A stretch of DNA of 18,923 nucleotides from CAIOYC01 sp038327995 (lineage in GTDB: Bacteria > Pseudomonadota > Alphaproteobacteria > Caulobacterales > Caulobacteraceae). The notes beneath the pieces were generated by a model, which saw only the letters and a program-made list of their open reading frames with translations, was not told the DNA's origin and ran no database searches. Below are positions 7,029 to 13,423 of the stretch, piece by piece. The position numbers and the translations under genes were made by a program. The DNA lies in the NCBI GenBank assembly GCA_038327995.1, contig JBBQLP010000051.1, forward strand, positions 1 through 18,923, written 5' to 3'. The first letter of the stretch is position 1. The number at the start of each line of letters is the position of its first letter.

Positions 7029-8567
7029 ATGAGCTTCGTCGAATCGCCCGATCCCAGTCCGGAATCAGCCTCGCCCGAGGCCACGACCAACGCCTCGGCC
7101 TATTCGGTCTCCGAACTCGCCTTCGCCATGAAGAAGACGCTGGAGGACGCCTATGGATTCGTCCGGCTGCGTGGCGAAATCTCCAAGGTCACGCGCCACG
7201 CTTCGGGCCACATCTATCTGACCCTGAAGGATGAGCGCGCCTCCATCGACGCGGTGGTGTGGAAAGGCTCGGTGCGGGGGCTCAAGCATCAGCCGCAGAT
7301 GGGGCTCGAGGTGATCGTCACCGGGCGGATCACCACCTATCCTGCGCGCTCCTCCTACCAGCTCGTGATCGAGACCATGGAGCCCGCCGGGGTGGGCGCG
7401 CTCTTAGCGCAACTGGAGCGGTTGAAGGAGAGGCTGAAGGGCGAGGGCCTGTTCGAGCTGGCCCGTAAGCGCGCCCTGCCCGCCAGCCCCGCCGTCATCG
7501 GCGTCATCACCAGCCCTACGGGCGCGGTGATCCGCGACATCCTGCACCGCATCCGCGATCGCTGGCCCGCGCACGTTCTGGTCTGGCCGGTGGTGGTGCA
7601 GGGCGATCAGGCGGCGGCGCAGGTGATCGCCGCGATCCAGGGTTTCAACGCTATCGCCTCCGGCGGCGCGGTTCCCAGGCCTGAGGTGATCATCGTGGCG
7701 CGCGGCGGCGGCTCGGTTGAGGATCTCTGGCCCTTCAACGACGAGGCGCTGGCGCGGGCGGCGGCGGCGAGCGCCATCCCGCTCATCTCCGCTGTGGGCC
7801 ACGAGACCGACACCACCCTGATCGACTTCGTCTCCGACCGGCGCGCGCCGACCCCCACGGCGGCGGCGGAGATGGCGACGCCGGTGCTGGCCGACCTGAA
7901 GGCTGTTGTCCTCGGGTTCGAGCAGCGAATGGCGCGAACCACTCGGCATATGCTGGAAACGCGCCGCACGCGGCTCGATGCGGCGGGACGGGGCCTGCCG
8001 AAACCCGAAGCCCTGTTCGCCTTGCAAAGCCAGCGATTCGATCTAGCGGCGGGGCGACTGTCTGCGGCGCTCACCCGCAACGTGGATGCGCACCAGCGCG
8101 ACCTGTTGCGCACCTCCAGCCGCTTCGCCCCCGGCCTGTTGCAGCGCCCGCGCACGCTGAAGGCCGAACGGCTGGGCGGTATAGCGGCGCGTCTGGGCCT
8201 GATCGGGGCGCGCCTCGCCCCGGACGCCGCACGCCGGGCCCGCCTGCCAGAGCTTGGCGCACGTCTGGACGCTGGTGTCCGCCGCCGTTTGAAACACGCT
8301 GCAGACCGCGTAACGGGGCTCGACCAGCTCCTGCGTTCGCTAAACCCCGAGGCCCCCCTCGCCCGCGGCTATGCCCTGGTTCAGCGCGCAGACGGCGCAT
8401 TGGCTCGTACTGCGTCCGCGCTGAAACCCGGCGAGGGCGTGACGCTCAGGTTCGCCGACGCCAGTCTGGACGCCCATATCGATGGCGCTGCGCCCTCGCC
8501 CCAACGCGACAAAAAGGCGACGCCAGATCGAAAAGCGCCGCCCAGCACCCAAGGCAACCTGTTCTAA
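7029..8567 (+). CDS. xseA: Exodeoxyribonuclease VII large subunit
   Basis: XseA is the catalytic subunit of exonuclease VII, which degrades single-stranded DNA in both directions with the small subunit XseB (not in this window). The 512-residue product has an N-terminal OB-fold (about 25-115: SVSELAFAMKKTLEDAYGFV, SKVTRHASGHIYLTLKDE). The catalytic domain carries the conserved segments GVITSPTGAVIRDI, VARGGGSVEDLWPFND and SAVGHETDTTLIDFVSD. A long helical region follows (about 290-440) and the C terminus reads LNPEAPLARGYALV, normal for the family. A TTG nine bases upstream is in frame, but ATG at 7029 gives the usual start. The ribosome site is poor (GCAGG two bases before the ATG). The last 40 residues are a basic, proline-rich tail. 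The DUF2093 gene follows, an arrangement common in alphaproteobacteria. Confidence 0.95.
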   Translation: MSFVESPDPSPESASPEATTNASAYSVSELAFAMKKTLEDAYGFVRLRGEISKVTRHASGHIYLTLKDERASIDAVVWKGSVRGLKHQPQMGLEVIVTGRITTYPARSSYQLVIETMEPAGVGALLAQLERLKERLKGEGLFELARKRALPASPAVIGVITSPTGAVIRDILHRIRDRWPAHVLVWPVVVQGDQAAAQVIAAIQGFNAIASGGAVPRPEVIIVARGGGSVEDLWPFNDEALARAAAASAIPLISAVGHETDTTLIDFVSDRRAPTPTAAAEMATPVLADLKAVVLGFEQRMARTTRHMLETRRTRLDAAGRGLPKPEALFALQSQRFDLAAGRLSAALTRNVDAHQRDLLRTSSRFAPGLLQRPRTLKAERLGGIAARLGLIGARLAPDAARRARLPELGARLDAGVRRRLKHAADRVTGLDQLLRSLNPEAPLARGYALVQRADGALARTASALKPGEGVTLRFADASLDAHIDGAAPSPQRDKKATPDRKAPPSTQGNLF

Positions 8568-8624
8568 CAGACGCCTGGACCACAGGTGGTTTGCGTTACG
8601 GAAAGGGCGGGTTACAATCTCGTC

Positions 8625-8843
8625 ATGAATGCGATGGACCGAAATCTGGATGGCGCCGCCTCGCTGCGCTATGGCGATGGGGACTACGTGGTGGTGAAAC
8701 CCGGCCGCTATGTTGTCTGCGCCGTCAGTGGCAAGCGAATCGTGCTGGAAGCGCTGCACTACTGGAATCCCGAGTTGCAAGAAGCCTATGCCGGACCGGA
8801 AGAAGCTCTGCAGCGCTGGAAAGAGCTTCGGAAACAAGCCTGA
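8625..8843 (+). CDS. DUF2093 family protein
   Basis: This 72-residue protein fits DUF2093, small alphaproteobacterial proteins of unknown function often encoded right after xseA. The family signature is visible: LRYGDGDYVVVKPGRYVVCA (acidic strand then KPG-VCAV), VSGKRIVLEALHYWNPELQEAY with the conserved YW and QEAY. No signal peptide or membrane segment is present. ATG at 8625 begins MNAMDRNLDGAASLRYG; a second ATG three codons later is an alternative. No good Shine-Dalgarno lies at the right distance for either. The xseA stop is 57 bases upstream, so it is probably in the same transcript. Known genomic coupling to xseA suggests, but does not show, a DNA repair connection. Confidence 0.85.
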   Translation: MNAMDRNLDGAASLRYGDGDYVVVKPGRYVVCAVSGKRIVLEALHYWNPELQEAYAGPEEALQRWKELRKQA

Positions 8844-8991
8844 GCCGACGATTATAGCGCCGCGCCACCACCGCGCGAACATTGAACCTGTTGAGAACAA
8901 ACACTTTGGATAAGCTTTCGGAAATCGCGATGCTCTGTAGAGACCGGGAAGCGCCACTGGTTGTTCCGACGCAGTCTGATAGAAGCGTCTA

Positions 8992-9540
8992 ATGTCCGGT
9001 CTTGAGAGTCTTCGCGTCCTTCTGGTGGACGATAACCAGCATATGCGCGCCATCGTTATGACGGTGCTGGCCGGTGTCGGAGTGCGTCATGTGCGCGAGA
9101 CCCGCGACGGAGCCGAGGCGCTGGAAGCCCTGCGCGACTGGCCCGCCGATCTGGCAATCGTCGATTTCCAGATGTTTCCCATCGACGGGGTGGAGTTCAC
9201 CCGCATGGTGCGCACCGCGCCCGACAGCAAAAACCCCTACCTGCCGGTCATCATGATGACCGGCCACTCCGAACGCACGCGCGTGATGGAGGCGCGCGAC
9301 GCGGGCGTGACCGAGTTCGTCGCCAAGCCGCTGACCGCCAAGTCGGTGCTGGAGCGTATCCAGGCGGTGATCTACCACCCGCGCACCTTCGTTCGCGCCG
9401 CCAGCTATTTCGGCCCCGACCGTCGCAGGCGTGACGATCCAGCCTTCGCGGGCCCATGGCTCCGCGCGGCGGACGAAGGGCGCGGCGCAGCGAACGCAAC
9501 CGAAAACCCCGGCGCCAAGCTACAGTGGGACGAGGCGTAA
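8992..9540 (+). CDS. Single-domain response regulator with arginine-rich C-terminal tail
   Basis: Residues 1-130 are a complete CheY-like receiver: acidic pocket Asp13/Asp14 (LLVDDNQHMRA), phospho-acceptor Asp58 in AIVDFQMFPIDG, switch Thr90 in VIMMTGHSE and Lys112 in FVAKPLT. The remaining 50 residues form no output domain. They hold YFGPDRRRRDDPAF and an acidic, probably disordered end. Such GPDRR tails recur in alphaproteobacterial receivers and may serve as a docking or nucleotide-binding tag, but that is inference. It would act as a phosphate-controlled interaction partner or phosphate sink rather than a DNA-binding regulator. A 148-base gap separates it from the DUF2093 gene, so it may have its own promoter. 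It converges with the lpxL-like gene, with only three bases between the stops. The partner kinase is not identifiable here. Confidence 0.9.
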   Translation: MSGLESLRVLLVDDNQHMRAIVMTVLAGVGVRHVRETRDGAEALEALRDWPADLAIVDFQMFPIDGVEFTRMVRTAPDSKNPYLPVIMMTGHSERTRVMEARDAGVTEFVAKPLTAKSVLERIQAVIYHPRTFVRAASYFGPDRRRRDDPAFAGPWLRAADEGRGAANATENPGAKLQWDEA

Positions 9541-9543
9541 GCC

Positions 9544-10449
9544 TTAGCGGTAGTTTTCCTGGGGCCAGCGTTTGTGGACCCAGAACCACTCGGCGGGACG
9601 GGCGCGCACACAGGCTTCTACGAAGGCGTTGATCTGACGCACCCCGGCTTCGGTGTCGCGGTCCCGGTCGCCGGTGTGTTCCAAGACGATGGGCTCCCCC
9701 ACCACGACGCGGAACCGGGCTCCTGGCAGGCGCTCCACCGACATGGGTTGCAGCACCGCTCCAAACTTGAGGGCCACCCGGGTGGGGGCGCCCGCACTGT
9801 GCACCGTGCGCCCGAAGAAGGGCGCGGCGACGCCCGCATTGAACTTCTGATCGTTCATGAAGGCGACTGACTCGCCCTTTTTCAGCGTTTCGATCAGATC
9901 GCGCGACCCCGCGCCGCCCTTTGGCGCGAACAGTTCGACCCCATAGCGTGCGCGCGCCTTGCGGATGCTGCGGTCGACATAGGGGTTGTTGGCCGCGCGG
10001 TAGGTCATCCGGCAGCGCACACCCGCATCGACGATAGCAGCGGCCATCACTTCCCAGTTGGCGAGGTGGCCGGAGACGAACACCGCCGCCTTGCCGGACC
10101 TTGCGATGGCGGCGAGACGCTCGGCGCCCACCACCTCGACCCGGCCAAGAGTGGGGGTCAACCGGTGGGTAAGCGGGAACTCAAAAAAGGTTCGACCAAT
10201 ATTGTCCCATTGATCGTTAAGCAGGGTCGCGCGATCCGGCGGCGACAGGTCTGGAAAGGCCAGATCGATGTTGCGCGCTGCGATTTTGGCTGGCCCTGTC
10301 AGCGGTCCAAACGTGCGAAACACCCATCCCCCCGTCGCAGAGACCCATTCGACGGGCAAGGCGCGCACCAGGACGCTGACGAGATCGAAAGCTATGGCCT
10401 CTGCGCGCCACGCAAGGTCCTGGGCGAGTGAAGAGCGGGCGTCCGGCAT
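9544..10449 (-). CDS. LpxL/HtrB-family lipid A late acyltransferase
   Basis: This 301-residue protein belongs to the LpxL/LpxM family, which adds secondary acyl chains to Kdo2-lipid A at the inner membrane. An N-terminal hydrophobic helix (about 19-50) anchors it. The catalytic HX4E motif is seen in SGHLANWEV (His128, Glu133). Further family features are RAANNPYVDRSIRKAR, GVAAPFFGRTVHSAGAP and the closing PAEWFWVHKRWP. ATG at 10449 is preferred over a TTG 60 bases upstream, since it gives normal family length; neither has a strong ribosome site. It lies 104 bases downstream of cheR on the same strand. The chain length and position it acylates cannot be told, and a role on other lipids is possible. 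No gene number (lpxL, lpxM) is assigned for that reason. Confidence 0.88.
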   Translation of the reverse strand: MPDARSSLAQDLAWRAEAIAFDLVSVLVRALPVEWVSATGGWVFRTFGPLTGPAKIAARNIDLAFPDLSPPDRATLLNDQWDNIGRTFFEFPLTHRLTPTLGRVEVVGAERLAAIARSGKAAVFVSGHLANWEVMAAAIVDAGVRCRMTYRAANNPYVDRSIRKARARYGVELFAPKGGAGSRDLIETLKKGESVAFMNDQKFNAGVAAPFFGRTVHSAGAPTRVALKFGAVLQPMSVERLPGARFRVVVGEPIVLEHTGDRDRDTEAGVRQINAFVEACVRARPAEWFWVHKRWPQENYR

Positions 10450-10553
10450 AGATAAAGGCTTAGGCGCCGTTACAGTGGACTGCAATGCGTCACGCGGCGC
10501 GCGTATCAAGGCGGCGCATGGGCGTGGCCCGCAAGTTACGCTGCCGCATAGCG

Positions 10554-11375
10554 TCAGGCCGCGGCGGCGCCCGCGCTGAACGTGCCGGGGCGAGCGAAAA
10601 TGCCCGGCGCGGAGCCTTCGGCGTCCAGTCCCTCAGGGGGAAACTCGCCGGAGCCCAGCACCATCCGGCCGTAGGGCGCCAGGGCGGCGCTCAGGGTCCT
10701 CAGGACGGCGGCGCGGGCTTCGGGCGCAAAGCTGCAGACCACGTTGCGACAGAGGATCAGGTCGAAAGGCTCCCCGCCGGTGAGGGGATCGATCAGGTTG
10801 ATTCGCTTCCAGCGCACAGCGGCGCGGAGGGTCGCGCTGGCCCGCCAGGCGTCGTCCGCCTCCTCGAAATGGTCCAGCAGGCGACGGATCGGCAGGCCGC
10901 GCTGCACCTCGAAATGGGTGTAGAGCCCTGTCCTGGCCTTATCGAGCGCGGCGGTGGAGAGATCGGTGGCGAGAATGTCCGCGGTGAGCGGCATGACGTC
11001 GGAATCGGCTGTCAGCATGGCCAGCGAATAGGCTTCCTGCCCCGAACCGCAACCTGCCGACCAAATGCGCAGGGGTCGCCCCCCCGCTCCGGCCATCAGG
11101 GTCGGCAGGACGTGCCGCGCCAAAGCCCCGAACACTGCGCGATCACGGAAGAACGAAGTGTCCTGAATGGTCATGGCCTCTACGGCGGCGCGGGCCAGTT
11201 CGTCACCGGGCTGTTCGCGCAGGCGCGCCACAAGGTCGGAGACCGAGGCCAGCCTTTCGCGTCGAGCCAGGGGGCCCAGCCGCGTTTCGGCGAAAAAGCC
11301 GCGCTCGCCGCTCAGCACCAGGCCGGAGCGCGCGCGCACCAGGGCGGACAGGAAATCGAGGTCCTCATCCCTCAT
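10554..11375 (-). CDS. cheR: CheR-type protein-glutamate methyltransferase
   Basis: CheR uses S-adenosylmethionine to methylate glutamates on chemoreceptors. The 273-residue product has the N-terminal helical domain (about 1-70), then IQDTSFFRDR (family form NETSFFRD), the SAM loop WSAGCGSGQEAYSLAM, ILATDLSTAALDKAR with the acidic SAM-ribose residue, and LILCRNVV. Two motif positions are unusual: Q and A replace the E and P of the common GCSSGEEPYSLA loop, and CRNVVCSF replaces CRNVLIYF. ATG at 11375 is chosen because it overlaps the CheY-like stop as ATGA; an upstream extension would be basic, low-complexity and unlike CheR. It is translationally coupled to the CheY-like gene. No receptor, CheA, CheW or CheB gene is in the window, so this is a detached cheR and its targets may lie outside the main chemotaxis cluster. 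Confidence 0.9.
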   Translation of the reverse strand: MRDEDLDFLSALVRARSGLVLSGERGFFAETRLGPLARRERLASVSDLVARLREQPGDELARAAVEAMTIQDTSFFRDRAVFGALARHVLPTLMAGAGGRPLRIWSAGCGSGQEAYSLAMLTADSDVMPLTADILATDLSTAALDKARTGLYTHFEVQRGLPIRRLLDHFEEADDAWRASATLRAAVRWKRINLIDPLTGGEPFDLILCRNVVCSFAPEARAAVLRTLSAALAPYGRMVLGSGEFPPEGLDAEGSAPGIFARPGTFSAGAAAA

Positions 11376-11737
11376 AGCAGCCCCGCCTCGGCGAACTTCG
11401 CCACCACGATTTCGCCATCGAAGGGCTTCATGATGTATTCGTTCGCTCCGGCGTCGAGAGCCTCGCGGATACGAGCGGGACGGTTTTCGGCGCTGCAAAA
11501 GACCACCTGTGGATGGTCGCCGCCAGGCTCGAGTCGCAGACGGCGCAGGAACTCGAGCCCGTCCATCATGGGCATGGTCCAGTCGAGCAGCACCGCATCG
11601 GGCATCATGCCCCGGCAGGCGGTCAGCGCATCGGCGCCGTCCACCGCCTCGGTGATCTCGAAATCCAGGTTTTCGAGGATGCGGCGCGCGACCTTGCGGA
11701 CCACGCGGCTATCGTCGACGACAAGACAGGTCTTCAC
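11372..11737 (-). CDS. CheY-like single-domain response regulator
   Basis: This 121-residue protein is only a receiver domain: Asp8/Asp9 in VVDDSRVVRKVARR, phospho-acceptor Asp52 in VLLDWTMPMMDG, Ser82 in VVFCSAENR at the switch Thr/Ser position, and Lys104 in YIMKPFDGE. All residues for phosphorylation are present. DWTMPMMDG (Trp after the Asp) is the CheY-type sequence. Its stop overlaps the cheR start by four bases. It lies 129 bases after chpT on the same strand, an arrangement I recall as typical of Caulobacterales. It could be fed by ChpT, by a chemotaxis kinase, or by another histidine kinase; the sequence does not decide. The ribosome site before the ATG at 11737 is modest (GGAAG, nine bases upstream). 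Confidence 0.92.
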   Translation of the reverse strand: MKTCLVVDDSRVVRKVARRILENLDFEITEAVDGADALTACRGMMPDAVLLDWTMPMMDGLEFLRRLRLEPGGDHPQVVFCSAENRPARIREALDAGANEYIMKPFDGEIVVAKFAEAGLL

Positions 11738-11866
11738 GCGCGGCTTCCCGTTTTACTCAAGTGGATCGCGGCGGACAGCTACTCGCCCGCTGACCCCATT
11801 ATGGGCGAACGCGGTTAAAGAGCCGTTTGGCTGGAGCCAATTGATTGGGGATATTTCGCGGCAGGG

Positions 11867-12586
11867 TTAATCTGCCGGACAGCGGGCGCGCAGGATCACA
11901 TGACCCTCCGCCACAACCGCGTCCGCGCGTCCACCTGCACCTTCGAGCAGGGCGTGCAGATAGTAGGCCTGCACCCAGTTGCCGCCGAGGCCCTCCACGA
12001 GCGGTTCGCCCTTCAGCCCTTGCAGCACTTCGGGGCGCAGGCGCGCGCGCGGACCCTGGGCGTCGATGGAGATCAGGACGTCGCCGCCCGAGCGGACGGC
12101 CGAGATCGTGGCCACGCCGCCTGTGGGCAGGACCCCGGCGCCGATCTGCGCCAGGTTAAGGAGCGCGCGCGCGGAGGGTTTGTTCATGCCGGTCAGTTCG
12201 ACCCGCCAGTCCAGTTCGGCGCGGACGTGGGCGAAGACGCCCTCGGTCAGCCGCCGCAGGTCGCGCACATCGAAAGTCTCGGCGGTATTGGAAGCGCCGA
12301 ACGCCACGCGGGCGAAGGCCAGCAGCGCCACCAGCTTCTTGGCCGATGCCTCGATCAGGTTCATCGCATCCGCCTTCATGTCGGCGGCGGTGGGGTCTTC
12401 CAGCAGGTCGATACCCGAGACGATGGCGCTCGCCGGGCTGATGAAGTCGTGACAGAGCCGCCCGGCCAGTTGCGCCGCCAGTTCCGAGGCGCTGACCCGC
12501 TCGCCGTGTGGCGCTGTCGGTTCATTGCCGAGCAGCCTGGACCAATCGTGATCGGGCGCGGGGGGTGTGGCGTGCAGGTCGCTCAT
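11867..12586 (-). CDS. chpT: Histidine phosphotransferase ChpT
   Basis: ChpT is the phosphotransfer protein that, in Caulobacter, relays phosphate from the hybrid kinase CckA to the master regulator CtrA and to CpdR. This 239-residue product has the hallmark dimerisation helix LAGRLCHDFISPASAIVSG with phospho-acceptor His46 and a helical hairpin to about residue 100. A degenerate histidine-kinase ATPase-like domain (about 105-235) follows and lacks the usual N, G1 and G2 boxes, so it cannot bind ATP in the normal way. The first 30 residues are a variable, probably disordered extension. AAGGGGA lies about five bases before the ATG at 12586. The 100-base upstream region is shared with the divergent DUF3553 gene and contains a strong inverted repeat. 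The CheY-like and cheR genes follow. Family and context make the assignment strong. Confidence 0.93.
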   Translation of the reverse strand: MSDLHATPPAPDHDWSRLLGNEPTAPHGERVSASELAAQLAGRLCHDFISPASAIVSGIDLLEDPTAADMKADAMNLIEASAKKLVALLAFARVAFGASNTAETFDVRDLRRLTEGVFAHVRAELDWRVELTGMNKPSARALLNLAQIGAGVLPTGGVATISAVRSGGDVLISIDAQGPRARLRPEVLQGLKGEPLVEGLGGNWVQAYYLHALLEGAGGRADAVVAEGHVILRARCPAD

Positions 12587-12633
12587 GCGCGTCCCCTTGG
12601 TGGAATGGTGGGCCGTCCTTGCTAGCCTCCGGC

Positions 12634-12670
12634 GGCGCGGCGGTCCAGCACTCGCTCGCGCCGCCGCGCC
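12634..12670. repeat. Perfect 10-base GC-only inverted repeat between chpT and the DUF3553 gene
   Basis: GGCGCGGCGG at 12634-12643 is the exact reverse complement of CCGCCGCGCC at 12661-12670, with a 17-base spacer. It lies in the 100-base divergent region, 47 bases before chpT and 16 bases before the DUF3553 ATG. As RNA it could form a very stable hairpin in either 5' leader; as DNA it could be a two-half-site operator. High local GC makes chance occurrence possible. Confidence 0.45.
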
Positions 12671-12686
12671 ATGCGATCATGCCCAG

Positions 12687-12887
12687 ATGATGGATGCGTT
12701 TCTCGAGCCCGGCGTCCTGGTGCGCCATCCGGCTCGCCCCGACTGGGGCCTCGGCCAGGTGCAGTCGGTGGATGGCGCGCGCGTGACCGTCACCTTCGAG
12801 GAGGCGGGAAAACAGGTGATCGACGCCAACCACCTCACCCTCATCTATGTCGGCCCCGACCCGCGCCAGGACGGACGGGGAGTTTAG
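12687..12887 (+). CDS. DUF3553 family protein
   Basis: This 66-residue protein matches DUF3553, small proteins with a predicted SH3/Tudor-like beta-barrel. Features seen are FLEPGVLVRHPARPDWGLGQ with the WG-GQV core, SVDGARVTVTFEEAGKQVID and a closing LTLIYVGPD. This pattern is shared with the small C-terminal Tudor-like domains of UvrD/PcrA helicases and related RNA-polymerase-binding modules, so a nucleic-acid or polymerase partner is conceivable, though no function is established to my knowledge. Two tandem ATG codons (12687, 12690) could start it, and no clear ribosome site precedes them, so a leaderless or structured leader is possible. It is transcribed divergently from chpT and its last four bases overlap the end of the opposite-strand membrane protein gene. 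Confidence 0.8.
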   Translation: MMDAFLEPGVLVRHPARPDWGLGQVQSVDGARVTVTFEEAGKQVIDANHLTLIYVGPDPRQDGRGV

Positions 12888-13144
12888 GACCGCGGCGGCG
12901 ATCCCCCCTGATCGTCGTCGTAGCCGTGCCGGTCAGAGTAGAAGGCCAGCCACATCAGACCGCCGCCGAGCGCGAGAGCCAGCACGACGCCCAAACCCAT
13001 AGCCACGTAGCCATGCACGCTCATCGGCGCGTTCCCGGCCATGCGCCACGCCATCGCAAAGCCCCACGCTAAAAAGCCCAGAAGAACGAGAAGGAACACT
13101 CCCAGGGGGACAATCAGACGCCAGTTCACGGGTCTGCCTATCAT
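12884..13144 (-). CDS. Small membrane protein with two transmembrane helices
   Basis: This 86-residue protein has two clear hydrophobic helices, at about residues 8-33 (LIVPLGVFLLVLLGFLAWGF) and 44-68 (GYVAMGLGVVLALALGGGLM), joined by a short loop with WRMAG. A hydrophilic acidic C-terminal tail (DRHGYDDDQGG) follows. By the positive-inside rule the basic N terminus is probably cytoplasmic, giving an N-in/C-in hairpin in the inner membrane. The start at 13144 has GAGGCGA ahead of it at workable spacing. I do not recognise the family and no catalytic motif is visible. Its stop overlaps the convergent DUF3553 stop by four bases. It is divergent from the M23 peptidase gene, 279 bases away. Confidence 0.7.
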   Translation of the reverse strand: MIGRPVNWRLIVPLGVFLLVLLGFLAWGFAMAWRMAGNAPMSVHGYVAMGLGVVLALALGGGLMWLAFYSDRHGYDDDQGGSPPRS

Positions 13145-13374
13145 GGTTCGCCTCGCCTCAATTGCTGGCTGTTGAAATGCTCAAGCTTTAGTCACCGAGG
13201 ACGATCCTGCACCCAAATGCGCGGCGGATCGACGCGAAACGCGGCTCAGCTTGCCCTTTATCCCAAATCTTTCTTGCTCTTAGCCTAGGGTCCGGGGCAT
13301 TGTCCGCATCCAACTTCAGTACGCACGGTTTGCGGGCCTGTTGCTTGCACTGACCGTTTTTAGACCAGTACCAG

Positions 13375-13386
13375 CGCTCCGGAGCG
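13375..13386. promoter_or_regulatory. 12-base perfect palindrome upstream of the M23 peptidase gene
   Basis: CGCTCCGGAGCG is an uninterrupted perfect palindrome centred between 13380 and 13381, 38 bases before the M23 start. A loop-free palindrome fits a dimeric protein operator better than an RNA hairpin. The 279-base region 13145-13423 is shared with the divergent membrane protein gene and is less GC-rich than the genes. No promoter box in it matches well enough to call. Confidence 0.3.
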
Positions 13387-13423
13387 GCACAGCTTCTTCC
13401 CAGCGCGCATCCATCGGAGATCG

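Noticed and set aside
11812..11830. CtrA binding site (TTAA-N7-TTAA) upstream of the CheY-like gene
   Set aside because: TTAA-AGAGCCG-TTTG keeps only one proper half-site, so a CtrA box cannot be supported.
10485..11870. Open frame of 461 codons on the plus strand opposite cheR and the CheY-like gene
   Set aside because: It covers two well-supported minus-strand genes, has low-complexity composition and no recognisable domain.
11900..12625. Open frame of 241 codons on the plus strand opposite chpT
   Set aside because: ChpT is well supported by its DHp helix and context; this frame has shadow-like composition.
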